Position numbers and translations under genes: made by a program
The notes under the pieces: model-generated
What the model was told of the DNA's origin: nothing
Database searches by the model: none
Seen by the model: the letters and a program-made list of their open reading frames with translations, nothing else
Assembly: GCF_016641735.1 (NCBI RefSeq)
Contig: NZ_JAEDAO010000001.1
Coordinates: 2,604,001-2,668,000, forward strand
Length of the DNA: 64,000 bases
Direction of reading: 5' to 3'
From: Ramlibacter algicola
GTDB lineage: Bacteria; Pseudomonadota; Gammaproteobacteria; Burkholderiales; Burkholderiaceae_C
Part shown: positions 30,259 to 40,090 of the stretch, one piece after another
Position numbering within the stretch: the stretch's first letter is position 1
Layout: each line of letters opens with the position of its first letter

Positions 30259-30287
30259 AAAGAAAGGGCCGCTCATGCGGCCCTTCC
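30259..30287. terminator. Hairpin between DUF192 gene and sodB
   Basis: Nine-base-pair stem (AAGGGCCGC/GCGGCCCTT) with loop TCAT between converging genes. The T runs are short, so efficiency is uncertain. Confidence 0.6.
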
Positions 30288-30306
30288 TGCTCGTGCCTTG
30301 CGGCGA

Positions 30307-30888
30307 TCACCCGAAGTTCTTCTGCGCGAAGTCCCAGTTCACCAGCTTGTCGAGGAAAGTCTCGACGAACTTCTGACGCAGGTTGCGGTAGTCGATGTAG
30401 TACGCGTGCTCCCACACGTCGACGGTCAGCAGCGCCTTGTCGGGGGTCGTCAGCGGCGTGCCGGCGGCGCCCGTGTTGACGATGTCGACGCTGCCGTCGG
30501 GCTTCTTCACCAGCCAGGTCCAGCCCGAGCCGAAGTTGCCCACGGCGGACTTCACGAAGGCTTCGCGGAACGCCGCGTAGCTGCCCCACTTCTTCGTGAT
30601 CGCTTCGGCGAGCGCGCCTGCGGGCTCGCCACCGCCGGCGGGCTTCATGCAGTTCCAGAAGAACGTGTGGTTCCAGATCTGGGCCGAGTTGTTGTAGATC
30701 CCGCCCGAGGACTTCTTGATGATTTCCTCCAGGGACATCGCCTCGTACTCGGTGCCCTTCTGCAGGTTGTTCAGGTTCACCACGTACGCGTTGTGGTGCT
30801 TGCCATGGTGGTACTCCAGCGTCTCCTTGGAGTAGTGCGGCGCCAGCGAGTCGATCGGGTACGGCAGCGGGGGCAGGGTGTGTTCCAT
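30307..30888 (-). CDS. sodB: Superoxide dismutase, Fe type
   Basis: A 193-residue cytosolic superoxide dismutase. Metal ligands are seen in [11 protein letters not shown] (His), NHTFFW (His) and [11 protein letters not shown] (Asp, His). The [20 protein letters not shown] and FGSGWTWLV segments are those of iron enzymes, although metal specificity cannot be proven by sequence. ATG 30888 begins [10 protein letters not shown]. It lies 60 bases downstream of xseA on the same strand. Confidence 0.96.
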   Translation of the reverse strand: MEHTLPPLPYPIDSLAPHYSKETLEYHHGKHHNAYVVNLNNLQKGTEYEAMSLEEIIKKSSGGIYNNSAQIWNHTFFWNCMKPAGGGEPAGALAEAITKKWGSYAAFREAFVKSAVGNFGSGWTWLVKKPDGSVDIVNTGAAGTPLTTPDKALLTVDVWEHAYYIDYRNLRQKFVETFLDKLVNWDFAQKNFG

Positions 30889-30948
30889 GGATTCCTCGGG
30901 CAGTCGTTGTTGCAAGAAGGCGCCGATTCTAGGCAGGAACGCACACGC

Positions 30949-32238
30949 CTACAGCAGGCGTGGTCGCGTCACCTGCAGGTCCAGTTCGCCTTCGGCCAGC
31001 TGGGCCCGCAGCGGTTGCCCGGGCTGCGCCTGGCCGGCGCGGCTCACCACGTGGCCCTGCTCGTCCGTGAGCAGCGCATAGCCACGCTGCAGGACGAGGC
31101 GCGGGTCCAGCAATTGCAGCCGCAGTTCCAGCCGGTGCAGCCGGTCCCCCGAGCGCTGCAGTTGCTTGGCGGTGCAATTGCGGCGGTCGGTCTCCAGCGC
31201 CTGCAGCTTCGCGGCCGCCCGCTCGATGCGCAGCACGAGCGCATGCCGCAGACGCTGCCCGCTTTGCGCCAGCAGCCTGTGCTGGGTCGCCATGCGGGCC
31301 GACGGCCGGCCCATGCGTGCAGCAGCTTGGTCCAGCCGCTGTGAGGCGACGTCGATGCGGCGCGTGATGGCGTCCTGCAGCCGTCCTTCCAGGATGTCCA
31401 GCCGATGCAGCATCTCGGCGCGCGGCGCCGCCACCAGTTCGGCGGCGGCCGTCGGCGTCGGCGCGCGCACGTCGGCACAGAAGTCGGCGATCGTGAAGTC
31501 GGTCTCGTGGCCGACGCCGCACACCAGGGGCACGGGGCTGCGCACGATGGCGCGCGCGACCGCCTCCTCGTTGAAGGACCACAGGTCCTCGATCGAGCCG
31601 CCTCCGCGCACGAGCAGGATGACGTCCACCTGCCCTTGCGCCGCCAGTGCATACAGGCGCTCGAGCGCGGCCACCAGGTCCTGCGCGGCTTGCGGCCCCT
31701 GGACCGCGGAAGGCGCGAACACCACCGGCACATGCGGCACGCGCCGCCGCAGCGCCGTCGCGACATCGTGCAGCGCTGCCGCGCCGGTCGACGTGACCAG
31801 CCCAATCGTGCGCGGCAGGAACGGCAGGTCGCGCTTGCGGCCGGCATCGAACAGGCCCTCGGCTTCCAGCTTGGCCTTGAGCCGCAGGAAACGCTCGTAC
31901 CAGGCACCCTGCCCCGCATGCGCCAGGCTCTCCACGATGAGCTGCAGGTCGCCGCGCGGTTCGTAGACGGCCAACCGGCCTTGGACCTCGACAAGATCGC
32001 CCTCGGCCGGCATACGGTCGAGCATCGACGCCGCGCGGCGGAACATCGCGCAGCGCAGCTGGCCTTGCGGATCCTTGAGGTTGAAGTACAGGTGCCCGCT
32101 GGACGCCCGCGACAGGCCCGAAACCTCGCCGCGGACCGCAACGGGGTTGAACCGGGCCTCCAGGGTGTCAGCAATGGCGCGGGTCAGCGCGCCGACTGCC
32201 CAGATTCGTGGCGTCACTGCTGGATCCGGATCCTGCAT
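30949..32238 (-). CDS. xseA: Exodeoxyribonuclease VII large subunit
   Basis: The catalytic large subunit of ExoVII (about 429 residues), which degrades single-stranded DNA from both ends. It has the N-terminal OB fold (PRIWAVGALTRAIADTLEARFNPVAVRGEVSG, HLYFNLKDPQGQLRCAMFR) and the nuclease core (TSTGAAALHDV, LVRGGGSIEDLWSFNEE, CGVGHETDFTIADF), followed by the long coiled coil. I take ATG 32238; a GTG at 32289 would add 17 residues, and neither start has a clear ribosome site. The small subunit xseB is not here. Confidence 0.95.
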   Translation of the reverse strand: MQDPDPAVTPRIWAVGALTRAIADTLEARFNPVAVRGEVSGLSRASSGHLYFNLKDPQGQLRCAMFRRAASMLDRMPAEGDLVEVQGRLAVYEPRGDLQLIVESLAHAGQGAWYERFLRLKAKLEAEGLFDAGRKRDLPFLPRTIGLVTSTGAAALHDVATALRRRVPHVPVVFAPSAVQGPQAAQDLVAALERLYALAAQGQVDVILLVRGGGSIEDLWSFNEEAVARAIVRSPVPLVCGVGHETDFTIADFCADVRAPTPTAAAELVAAPRAEMLHRLDILEGRLQDAITRRIDVASQRLDQAAARMGRPSARMATQHRLLAQSGQRLRHALVLRIERAAAKLQALETDRRNCTAKQLQRSGDRLHRLELRLQLLDPRLVLQRGYALLTDEQGHVVSRAGQAQPGQPLRAQLAEGELDLQVTRPRLL

Positions 32239-32569
32239 CGCCAGGCGCGGCAGGCCTCGGCGGCCGAAATCTGGGGACGAATCATCCACAGCGCGCGCAA
32301 GCGCGGCGCGCCAACGCGAAATATCGCGAAAAGCACGAGCTTGTCGTGCAAGTCGTTGATCTTGAAGGGGAAATCCGTGCTGAAAATGTCATCGATCTGT
32401 CGCGAACCCGCTCCGGCGCGGGGTGTAGACGCAACGGAGAGACTTTCTGCACAAACTTATCCACAAGAATTGTGGGTGGCGTCCTACGCCGCATCGAAGT
32501 CGTCCTACAGCTCGCCCGGTCGCTCATAATCGCGCCCAGCAATTCGTAGTCAAACGCGGCGGAGTCCCC
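32239..32569. other. Divergent intergenic region xseA-exbB with a DnaA-box match
   Basis: About 330 bases without a supported gene. TTATCCACA at 32457-32465 is a perfect DnaA-box consensus. It runs into the inverted repeat CCACAAGAATTGTGG. No convincing -35/-10 pair is seen for exbB. The A/T content rises between 32420 and 32470. Confidence 0.5.
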
Positions 32570-33199
32570 TTGCTGTCCATCATACAAGCCGCAGGCTGGC
32601 CGATCTGGCCCTTGGTTGCCTGCTCGATCCTCGCGCTCGCCCTCGTCATTGAACGCTTCCTGAGCCTCAAGACGGCGCGCGTCGCGCCTCCCAAACTGCT
32701 CGACGAAGCGCTGGCCGTGTCCCGCAATTCGGTCCCCGGGCCGGACGTCGTGACCCAGCTCGAGCAGAACTCCGCGCTCGGTGAAGTGCTGGCCAGCGGG
32801 TTCCGCGCGCTCAACAGCAATCCGCGCTGCAGCGAGTCCGACCTGCGCGCGACGATGGAAGGCGCGGGCCGCGCCGTCGCCCACCGGCTCGAGCGTTATC
32901 TCAGCGCGCTGGCCACCATCGCCTCGGCCGCGCCGCTCCTGGGCCTTCTGGGCACGGTGATCGGCATGATCGAGATCTTCGGTTCGCAGGCCCCGACGGG
33001 CGGCTCCGGCACCAACCCGGCGCAGCTCGCGCACGGCATCTCCGTGGCGCTCTACAACACCGCCTTCGGCCTGGTGATCGCGATCCCGGCGCTCATCTTC
33101 TGGCGCTACTTCCGCGCCCGCGTCGACGGCTACCTGCTGACGCTGGAGCTCGCGTCCGAGCGCTTCGCGCGCCACCTCAATTCGCTGCGCAAGGCATGA
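32570..33199 (+). CDS. exbB: ExbB/TolQ-family proton channel protein
   Basis: A 209-residue inner-membrane MotA/TolQ/ExbB protein that, with ExbD, uses the proton gradient to energise TonB- or Tol-type processes. Three membrane segments are visible: about 8-28 (WPIWPLVACSILALALVIERF), about 120-140 (ALATIASAAPLLGLLGTVIGMI) and about 160-185 (ISVALYNTAFGLVIAIPALIF), with the conserved TVIGM and FGLV motifs. The start is TTG 32570 with GGAG five bases upstream. exbD overlaps by ATGA. No tonB is adjacent. Confidence 0.93.
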   Translation: MLSIIQAAGWPIWPLVACSILALALVIERFLSLKTARVAPPKLLDEALAVSRNSVPGPDVVTQLEQNSALGEVLASGFRALNSNPRCSESDLRATMEGAGRAVAHRLERYLSALATIASAAPLLGLLGTVIGMIEIFGSQAPTGGSGTNPAQLAHGISVALYNTAFGLVIAIPALIFWRYFRARVDGYLLTLELASERFARHLNSLRKA

Positions 33200-33618
33200 A
33201 CTTCCGCACCCGTTCGCGCGAGGAACCGGAGATCAACCTGATCCCGTTCATCGACGTCCTGCTGGTCGTGCTCATCTTCCTGATGCTCTCGACCACGTAC
33301 AGCAAGTTCACCGAACTGCAACTGCGGCTCCCGGTGGCGGATGCCGACGCGCAGCGCGACTACCCGAAGGAAGTCGTCGTCGGCGTGTCCAGCGACGGCC
33401 GCTACACGGTGAACAAGCAGGCCGTGGTCGGCCGCGGCGCCGACGTGCTGGCGATGGCCCTGGGCGACGCAGCCAAGGCCGGCAAGGAAAGCGTGATCAT
33501 CGTCAGCGCCGACGCGACGTCGCCGCACCAGGCCGTGATCACCGTGCTCGAAGCCGCGCGCCGCGCCGGCCTGCATCAGGTCACTTTCGCGGCGCAGTCT
33601 CCCGCGCAGGCGCGCTGA
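33196..33618 (+). CDS. exbD: ExbD/TolR-family protein
   Basis: A 140-residue membrane protein with a single N-terminal helix (INLIPFIDVLLVVLIFLMLSTTY) that carries the proton-conducting aspartate (IDVLLV), then a periplasmic domain (VVVGVSSDGRYTVNKQAV, SADATSPHQAVITVLEAARRAGLHQVTFA). The start overlaps the exbB stop. The order exbB-exbD-lpxK-kdsB-adk is widespread in betaproteobacteria. Confidence 0.95.
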   Translation: MNFRTRSREEPEINLIPFIDVLLVVLIFLMLSTTYSKFTELQLRLPVADADAQRDYPKEVVVGVSSDGRYTVNKQAVVGRGADVLAMALGDAAKAGKESVIIVSADATSPHQAVITVLEAARRAGLHQVTFAAQSPAQAR

Positions 33619-33621
33619 CCG

Positions 33622-34623
33622 GTGGCGGCCGCGCTGCAGCGAGCCTGGCTGCATCGCGGCGCGGTGGCGGTGCTGCTGCTCCCGCTCGCCCTCCTCTATC
33701 GCTTGCTGGCATCGTTCCATCGCTCGCTCTTCCAATGGGGCGTGCGAACCGCCTGGCGCGCGCCCGTGCCGGTCGTCATCGTCGGCAACGTGGTGGCTGG
33801 CGGCGCGGGCAAAACGCCCGTCGTGATCGCCATTGCACGCCACCTGCGGAAGCGCGGCATCTCATCTGGTGTCGTCTCCCGCGGCCATGGGCGTGACGGC
33901 GACGCGGTCCTCGAGGTCACGCCGGACACCGATCCCAGGCGCTCCGGGGACGAACCCTTGCTCATCGCGCGCTCCGCGGCGGTGCCCGTGACCGTCGCCG
34001 CACGGCGCCAGGAGGCCGTGCAACTGCTGCTGCGCCGCCACCCGGACGTTCGCGTGGTGCTGGGCGACGACGGCTTGCAGCACCACGCGCTCGCACGCGA
34101 CCTGGAAATCGTCGTGTTCGACGATCGCGGCATCGGCAACGGGTGGCCCCTGCCCGCCGGGCCGCTGCGCGAACCGTGGCCGCGCCCTGCCGACCTGGTG
34201 CTCCGCACGGAAGGCGCGCGCGGCATCGAGGGATTCACCGTGCGGCGCCAACTGGCGGGGACCGCGCTCGGTTCCGATGGACGCACGATCGACCTGCAGT
34301 CGCTGCGCACCCGGCGCTGCATCGCGGTCGCCGGCATCGCGCAGCCGCAGGTGTTCTTCGACATGCTGCGCGCCCGCGGCGTCGGGCTCGCAGCGACCGT
34401 CGCCCTGCCCGACCACGACCGCTTCGACAGCCTGCCGGCCGGCCTGGACGATCGCGACGCGATCGTGCTGTGCACGGAGAAGGACGCGGCCAAGCTTTGG
34501 AAGCTTCGGCCCGATGCGCTGGCGGTGCCGCTCGAGGTGGACATCGACCCGGCGTTCTGGCGTGCACTCGATGCGTGGCTGGATGCACGGCTATCATCGA
34601 CGCATGGATCCCAAGCTGCTTGA
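33622..34623 (+). CDS. lpxK: Tetraacyldisaccharide 4'-kinase
   Basis: The lipid A kinase (333 residues) adds the 4'-phosphate in Kdo2-lipid A synthesis at the inner membrane. An N-terminal hydrophobic anchor ([17 protein letters not shown]) precedes the P-loop region [48 protein letters not shown] and LPAGPLREP are typical. The GTG start at 33622 is three bases after the exbD stop. The last 20 bases overlap the next gene. Confidence 0.96.
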   Translation: MAAALQRAWLHRGAVAVLLLPLALLYRLLASFHRSLFQWGVRTAWRAPVPVVIVGNVVAGGAGKTPVVIAIARHLRKRGISSGVVSRGHGRDGDAVLEVTPDTDPRRSGDEPLLIARSAAVPVTVAARRQEAVQLLLRRHPDVRVVLGDDGLQHHALARDLEIVVFDDRGIGNGWPLPAGPLREPWPRPADLVLRTEGARGIEGFTVRRQLAGTALGSDGRTIDLQSLRTRRCIAVAGIAQPQVFFDMLRARGVGLAATVALPDHDRFDSLPAGLDDRDAIVLCTEKDAAKLWKLRPDALAVPLEVDIDPAFWRALDAWLDARLSSTHGSQAA

Positions 34624-34810
34624 GTTGCTGGTCTGCCCCGTCACCAAGGGGCACCTCGACTACGACCGCACCCGGCAGGAACTCGTCTCGCGCAGCGCAC
34701 GCCTGGCCTACCCGGTCCGCGACGGCATCCCGGTGCTGCTCGAGGACCAGGCGCGGCCCCTGAGCGACGAAGACCTCGAGCGGCACCCCGCGCGCACGCC
34801 GTTGGCCTGA
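34604..34810 (+). CDS. Trm112-like small protein (YcaR type)
   Basis: A 68-residue Trm112 family protein (DUF343 type). [16 protein letters not shown] and [17 protein letters not shown] match E. coli YcaR, which is also encoded between lpxK and kdsB. Only one cysteine of the zinc knuckle of eukaryotic Trm112 is left. It overlaps lpxK by 20 bases and abuts kdsB. Function in bacteria is not settled. Confidence 0.92.
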   Translation: MDPKLLELLVCPVTKGHLDYDRTRQELVSRSARLAYPVRDGIPVLLEDQARPLSDEDLERHPARTPLA

Positions 34811-35578
34811 GTGCGATTCACCGTCCTCATTCCCGCCCGGCTGGCCTCCACGCGGCTGCCTGACAAGCCGCTCGCCGACATCGGCGGCAAGCCGATGGTC
34901 GTGCGCGTCGCGGAACAGGCGCGCGTCTCGGCTGCCCAGCGCGTGGCCGTCGCCACCGACAGCGAGCGCATCGCCGACGCGTGCCGCGCGCATGGCGTCG
35001 AAGCCGTGCTCACCGCAGCCAGCCATCCCTCTGGCACCGACCGCCTCGCCGAAGCAGCCGTGGCGCTTGGCCTGGCCGGCGACGACCTCGTCGTCAACGT
35101 GCAAGGCGACGAGCCGCTGATCGAGCCGTCGCTCATCGACGCCGTGGCACGCGTGCTCGACGCCCATCCCGGCGCCGCGATGGGCACCGCGGCGCACCCG
35201 ATCCAGTCGGTGGCCGACTTCGTGAACCCGAACGTCGTCAAGGTCGTCACCGACGCCAGCGGCCTCGCCCTCACCTTCAGCCGCGCGCCGCTGCCCTGGT
35301 GGCGCGACGGGTTCGCCGCCGGCGTCGATCGCCTGCCGGACGATCCCGCGCCGCTGCGCCACGTCGGCATCTACAGCTACCGCTGCGACTTCCTGCGCGC
35401 GTTCCCGGCCCTGGCCCAGGCGCCGATCGAGCGCACCGAGGCGCTGGAGCAGTTGCGTGCGCTGTGGCACGGCCATCGCATCGCGGTGCACGTGAGTGCC
35501 GCGGCGCCCGCGCCCGGCGTGGACACGCCCGAGGATCTCGAGCGCGTGCGCGCGCTGTTCGGCTCGGCGCGCGCGTAA
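34811..35578 (+). CDS. kdsB: 3-deoxy-manno-octulosonate cytidylyltransferase
   Basis: CMP-Kdo synthase (255 residues) activates Kdo for LPS core synthesis. The nucleotide-binding [35 protein letters not shown] and [11 protein letters not shown] segments are diagnostic. The GTG start at 34811 follows the Trm112-like stop directly. It lies in the exbB-to-adk envelope operon. Confidence 0.96.
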   Translation: MRFTVLIPARLASTRLPDKPLADIGGKPMVVRVAEQARVSAAQRVAVATDSERIADACRAHGVEAVLTAASHPSGTDRLAEAAVALGLAGDDLVVNVQGDEPLIEPSLIDAVARVLDAHPGAAMGTAAHPIQSVADFVNPNVVKVVTDASGLALTFSRAPLPWWRDGFAAGVDRLPDDPAPLRHVGIYSYRCDFLRAFPALAQAPIERTEALEQLRALWHGHRIAVHVSAAAPAPGVDTPEDLERVRALFGSARA

Positions 35579-36343
<765 letters not shown>

Positions 36344-36349
36344 TCTCGC

Positions 36350-37267
36350 TCAGGCGGCCGCCAGCCGCAACTGGAGTTCCACCCGTGCCTGCACGGGCGT
36401 GAGCGGCAGGGTCTCGAACTCCGCATCGCGGCCGCCATCCACCACCAGTCCTTCCGCGCACCGCGTGGTGCGCACGACGCGCACCCCACGCGCACTCGCC
36501 TGTCGCAGCGCGGCGGCCAGCGCGTGGTGCACGGTGCCGTTGCCCGTCCCCGCCACGACGAGGCCACGGACGCCGTCGCGCACCAGCGCATCCACCTGGC
36601 GCGCATCGGCGCCGGCGTGGCTCATGACGATCGCGACCCAGGGCCACTCGGCGTTCGGCAGTGACATCGAAGCCGCGGGCGCGACAGGCCAGTCGCGGGA
36701 CGGGCGCCAGCGCGAATCCTCGACGTAGCCGACCACGCCCTCGCCGGACTCGAACGGATCGAGGCGGTAGGGATGCACCTTGCGCAAGCCCACCGCGCCG
36801 TGGACGCGGCCAGCGCACGCGAGCAGCACGCCATGGGCACCGTCTTGTGCGGCGATGAGCAACGCGTCGGCGAGGTTCTGCGGTCCATCGGGCGACAAGG
36901 CGGTGGCAGGACGCATCGCGCACGTGAGCACCACCGGCTTGCTCGCCGGCACGCAGCGGTGCAACACGTACGCCGTCTCTTCCAGCGTGTCGGTGCCATG
37001 GGTGACGACCATGCCGCGCACGTCCTCCTGCGCAAGCGCTTCGCTGCAGCGAGCCACCAGCGTGGCCCAGACCTGCGGGTCCATGTCCTTGCTGTCCACC
37101 TGCGCGATCTGCTCGACGTCCACGCGAACGCCTCCCGGCACGGGAATGCCGGCCAACAAGTCGCCCACCGGGACTTCGCCCGAGCGGTAGCCGACGTGGT
37201 CCTGCGGGCCTCGCCCGCGCCCGGCAATCGTGCCCCCGGTCCCCAGAACAACGATCCGATCCGCCAT
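36350..37267 (-). CDS. L-asparaginase (type I/II family)
   Basis: A 305-residue asparaginase that hydrolyses asparagine to aspartate and ammonia. The two catalytic threonine motifs are present: [11 protein letters not shown] at the N-terminus and [13 protein letters not shown] in the middle; the lysine is in [17 protein letters not shown]. There is no signal peptide, so it is cytosolic. The gene is divergent from lexA with 78 bases between starts, so the SOS box there may also touch its promoter. Confidence 0.92.
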   Translation of the reverse strand: MADRIVVLGTGGTIAGRGRGPQDHVGYRSGEVPVGDLLAGIPVPGGVRVDVEQIAQVDSKDMDPQVWATLVARCSEALAQEDVRGMVVTHGTDTLEETAYVLHRCVPASKPVVLTCAMRPATALSPDGPQNLADALLIAAQDGAHGVLLACAGRVHGAVGLRKVHPYRLDPFESGEGVVGYVEDSRWRPSRDWPVAPAASMSLPNAEWPWVAIVMSHAGADARQVDALVRDGVRGLVVAGTGNGTVHHALAAALRQASARGVRVVRTTRCAEGLVVDGGRDAEFETLPLTPVQARVELQLRLAAA

Positions 37268-37288
37268 CACTTGCGCTCTTTCACGAAA

Positions 37289-37304
37289 CTGGTTAAAAAT
37301 ACAG
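37289..37304. promoter_or_regulatory. LexA (SOS) box upstream of lexA
   Basis: CTGG-TTAAAAAT-ACAG fits the CTGT-N8-ACAG operator with one mismatch. It lies 42 bases before the lexA start, in the place expected for autorepression. Confidence 0.8.
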
Positions 37305-37345
37305 GCACTGGATGGACACCCAGTGACAGCCCGCAGGAGGCCCCG

Positions 37346-38020
37346 ATGATCGAGACGCCCAAGCTCACCGCCCGGCAACAGCAGATTCTGGACTTGATCC
37401 AGTCCGCCATCGCGCGCACTGGCGCGCCGCCCACCCGCGCGGAAATCGCCGCGGAACTGGGGTTCAAGTCCGCCAACGCCGCCGAGGAACATTTGCAGGC
37501 GCTGGCGCGCAAGGGCGTCATCGAACTGGTGAGCGGCACCTCGCGCGGCATCCGCCTCAAGAGCGACACGCTGCGCTCCATCCACGAATCGCGCTTCAAG
37601 CAGTTCCCGCTGCCGCTGCAAAGCCTCGCGCAGCTCGCGCTGCCCCTCGTCGGCCGCGTGGCCGCAGGCTCGCCCATCCTCGCGCAGGAGCACGTCGACC
37701 AGACCTACTACGTCGAGAGCAGCCTGTTCCAGCGCCGCCCCGACTACCTGCTCAAGGTGCGCGGCATGTCGATGCGCGACGCCGGCATCATGGATGGCGA
37801 CCTGCTCGCCGTGCAGTCCACGCGCGAAGCCAAGAACGGCCAGATCGTCGTCGCGCGACTGGGCGACGAGGTCACCGTCAAGCGCTTCAAGCGCAACAAG
37901 CACCTGATCGAGCTGCATGCCGAGAACCCGGACTACCCGACCATCGTGGTCGAGCCGGGCGAACCGTTCGAGATCGAAGGCCTCGCGGTCGGCCTGATCC
38001 GCAACACCATGCTGATGTGA
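37346..38020 (+). CDS. lexA: SOS repressor LexA
   Basis: A 224-residue repressor and self-cleaving S24 protease. The winged-helix DNA-binding domain (1-70, [36 protein letters not shown]) is followed by the cleavage site Ala107-Gly108 (GRVAAGSP) and the catalytic Ser142 (GMSMRDAG) and Lys179 (VTVKRF). AGGAGG precedes ATG 37346, and an SOS box lies in front. All catalytic residues are intact. Confidence 0.97.
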   Translation: MIETPKLTARQQQILDLIQSAIARTGAPPTRAEIAAELGFKSANAAEEHLQALARKGVIELVSGTSRGIRLKSDTLRSIHESRFKQFPLPLQSLAQLALPLVGRVAAGSPILAQEHVDQTYYVESSLFQRRPDYLLKVRGMSMRDAGIMDGDLLAVQSTREAKNGQIVVARLGDEVTVKRFKRNKHLIELHAENPDYPTIVVEPGEPFEIEGLAVGLIRNTMLM

Positions 38021-38141
38021 ATCCGTCCGGGCGGCCGCAGGTGGCGGGCGTATGGCGCGAAGGGCGCCATCACCCTGCACCGCCCGGTGTTCCAACCAAT
38101 CTCGCCTGTGTTCCGAACCTCGAACCAGCAGGAGAGACGAC

Positions 38142-38453
38142 ATGGGATGGACGATCTGCACTTTTGCGCAGCTGTGGGCACCGCTGCGCCGGGCCTGGGG
38201 CGCACTGCGCGGCGAGCCTCGCACGCGCCGCTTGCACGTGGTGGGTACCGGTGGCCTGCACATGCAAGCAGGCCACGCGCACGTGGCGTGGCCCGCCGCC
38301 AATGCGCCCACGCTGCGGCCGGTGCGCGTGCTGCGCGTCGTCGACGCCGCGCATCCGCGCACGACCGCGGGCCGCATGGTGATCTCCGGCCGCATGGCGG
38401 ACGTCTGCGCCGAACTCGACCGCCTCGCGGCGCTGGAAGCCGCCGCCGCCTGA
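38142..38453 (+). CDS. Small conserved hypothetical protein
   Basis: A 103-residue protein with no recognised family. It starts MGWTICTFAQLWAPLRRAWG and ends in a charged region (GRMVISGRMADVCAELDRLAALEA). No signal peptide. AGGAGA six bases upstream supports ATG 38142. Possibly related to small proteins near lexA in this bacterial family, but I cannot show it. Confidence 0.5.
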   Translation: MGWTICTFAQLWAPLRRAWGALRGEPRTRRLHVVGTGGLHMQAGHAHVAWPAANAPTLRPVRVLRVVDAAHPRTTAGRMVISGRMADVCAELDRLAALEAAAA

Positions 38454-38469
38454 CGCCGCCGCGCCAGCC

Positions 38470-38985
38470 TCAGCGCGCAGCGCCGGCCAGGTAGTCGGAC
38501 TTGCCCAGCTCGACGCCGTTGTGCCGCAGGATGGCGTACGCCATCCCCACGTGGAAGAAGAAGTTCGGGATGGCCCAGTGCTTCAGGTAGGCCTCGCCCT
38601 TCATCGTGCGGGTCGTCTCGCGGCCCACCGGGAAGGTGATGTCCTTGTCCTCGGTCCCGTCCAGCCGGTCGGCGGGCACGCTCTCCAGCCAGGCGAGCGT
38701 CTTCGCGATGCGCGCCCGCAATTCCTCGAACGTCTTCTCGTTGTCCTCGAAACGCGGCGCCTCCACGCCGGACAGGCGAGCGACGCAGTTCTTGGCCGCA
38801 TCGCAGGCGATCTGCACCTGGCTCGTGAACGGCAGCATGTCCGGCGCGAGCCGGAAGCTGGTGAGGTTCACCGGGTCGAACTTGCGCGCCTGCGCGTGGG
38901 CGGCCGCCTTGTCGAGGATGTGGTCGAGGTTGCGCAGCGTGTTGCGAAACGTCGGGACGCTGGCGCTGGACATCGTGATCGGCAT
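38470..38985 (-). CDS. DUF1993 domain protein
   Basis: A 171-residue helical bundle protein of DUF1993: VPTFRNTLRNLDHILDKAAAHA at the start, FDPVNLTSFRLAPDMLPFTSQVQIACDAAKN and PNFFFHVGMAYAILRHNGVELGKSDYL at the end. The family is related in fold to DinB-like four-helix bundles with a metal site (His in FFHVGMAYAILRH). Function is unknown. It is a single gene, convergent with the small gene before it. Confidence 0.88.
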   Translation of the reverse strand: MPITMSSASVPTFRNTLRNLDHILDKAAAHAQARKFDPVNLTSFRLAPDMLPFTSQVQIACDAAKNCVARLSGVEAPRFEDNEKTFEELRARIAKTLAWLESVPADRLDGTEDKDITFPVGRETTRTMKGEAYLKHWAIPNFFFHVGMAYAILRHNGVELGKSDYLAGAAR

Positions 38986-39073
38986 GCAGTTCTCCTTGGG
39001 GTCGAGCCGGACAGTGGTAGCGCGATGCTAGCCGCTGCCCGTCCGTCCGCGGCCGCACAGGCACAATGCCGGC

Positions 39074-40081
39074 ATGAACATCGTGATCCTCGATGACTAC
39101 CAGGATGCGGTGCGCAAGCTGCATTGCGCTGCCAAGCTCGAAGCCTACCCGGCGAAGGTCTACACGAACACCGTCAAGGGCATCGGCCAGCTGTCGGTGC
39201 GCCTGCGCGATGCCGACGTCATCGTCCTGATCCGCGAGCGCACGCACATCACGCGCCAGCTGCTCGAGAAGCTGCCGCGGCTCAAGCTGATCTCGCAGAC
39301 CGGCCGCGCCGGCCCGCACATCGACATCGACGCGTGCACGGAACGAGGCATCCCCGTCACCGAGGGCCAGGGCTCGCCCTATGCGCCGGCGGAACTCACC
39401 TGGGCGCTCATCATGGCGTCGATGCGCCGCCTGCCCCAGTACATCCAGACGCTCAAGCACGGCGCCTGGCAGCAGTCGGGCATGAAGTCCGCGTCCATGC
39501 CGCCGAACTTCGGCCTCGGCGTGGTCCTGCGTGGCAAGACGCTGGGCATCTGGGGCTACGGGAAGATCGGCCAGCTGGTCGCCAGCTATGGCCGCGCCTT
39601 CGGCATGCGGGTGCTCGTGTGGGGCCGCGACGGCTCGCGCTCGCGGGCCATGGCTGACGGCCTGGAAGTCGCCGAGACCCGCGAGCAGCTGTTTGCGGAG
39701 AGCGACGTGCTGTCGCTGCACATCCGGCTCAACCCGGAGACGGCCGGCATGGTCAAGCTCGAGGACTTCAGCCGCATGAAACCCACCGCGCTGTTCGTCA
39801 ACACGTCGCGCGCCGAGCTGGTGGAGCACGACGCCCTGATCGCGGCCCTCAACCGCGGGCGCCCGGGCATGGCGGCGGTGGACGTGTTCGAGAGCGAACC
39901 GATCCTGCAGGGGCACGCCCTGCTGCGGCTGGAGAACTGCATCTGCACGCCGCACATCGGCTACGTCGAGCAGGAGAGCTACGAGATGTACTTCGGGCAG
40001 GCGTTCGACAACGTCGTGAACTTCATCGAGGGCAACCCGACGAACGTCGTCAATCCGGCGTCGTTGCAAGTGCGCCGCTGA
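39074..40081 (+). CDS. D-2-hydroxyacid dehydrogenase family protein
   Basis: A 335-residue NAD(P)-dependent D-isomer 2-hydroxyacid dehydrogenase. The catalytic Arg is in SQTGRAGPHID, the nucleotide motif is LGIWGYGKIGQLVASYGRAFGM, the Glu is in DVFESEP, and the His is in CTPHIGY. It starts MNIVILDDYQDAVRKL, typical of the group annotated as hydroxyacid or phosphoglycerate dehydrogenase-like. It converges with the FimV-like gene. The substrate is not visible from the sequence. Confidence 0.88.
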   Translation: MNIVILDDYQDAVRKLHCAAKLEAYPAKVYTNTVKGIGQLSVRLRDADVIVLIRERTHITRQLLEKLPRLKLISQTGRAGPHIDIDACTERGIPVTEGQGSPYAPAELTWALIMASMRRLPQYIQTLKHGAWQQSGMKSASMPPNFGLGVVLRGKTLGIWGYGKIGQLVASYGRAFGMRVLVWGRDGSRSRAMADGLEVAETREQLFAESDVLSLHIRLNPETAGMVKLEDFSRMKPTALFVNTSRAELVEHDALIAALNRGRPGMAAVDVFESEPILQGHALLRLENCICTPHIGYVEQESYEMYFGQAFDNVVNFIEGNPTNVVNPASLQVRR

Positions 40082-40090
40082 GGCGCCGCG

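Noticed and set aside
33196..33618. TolQ/TolR instead of ExbB/ExbD
   Set aside because: No tolA, tolB or pal genes are nearby, and the exbB-exbD-lpxK-kdsB order is the usual one. Family-level sequence alone does not separate them fully.
36350..40069. One long minus-strand open frame reaching from the asparaginase gene across lexA to the hydroxyacid dehydrogenase
   Set aside because: Only its last 306 codons are the asparaginase. The rest is antisense to lexA and other genes with family motifs.
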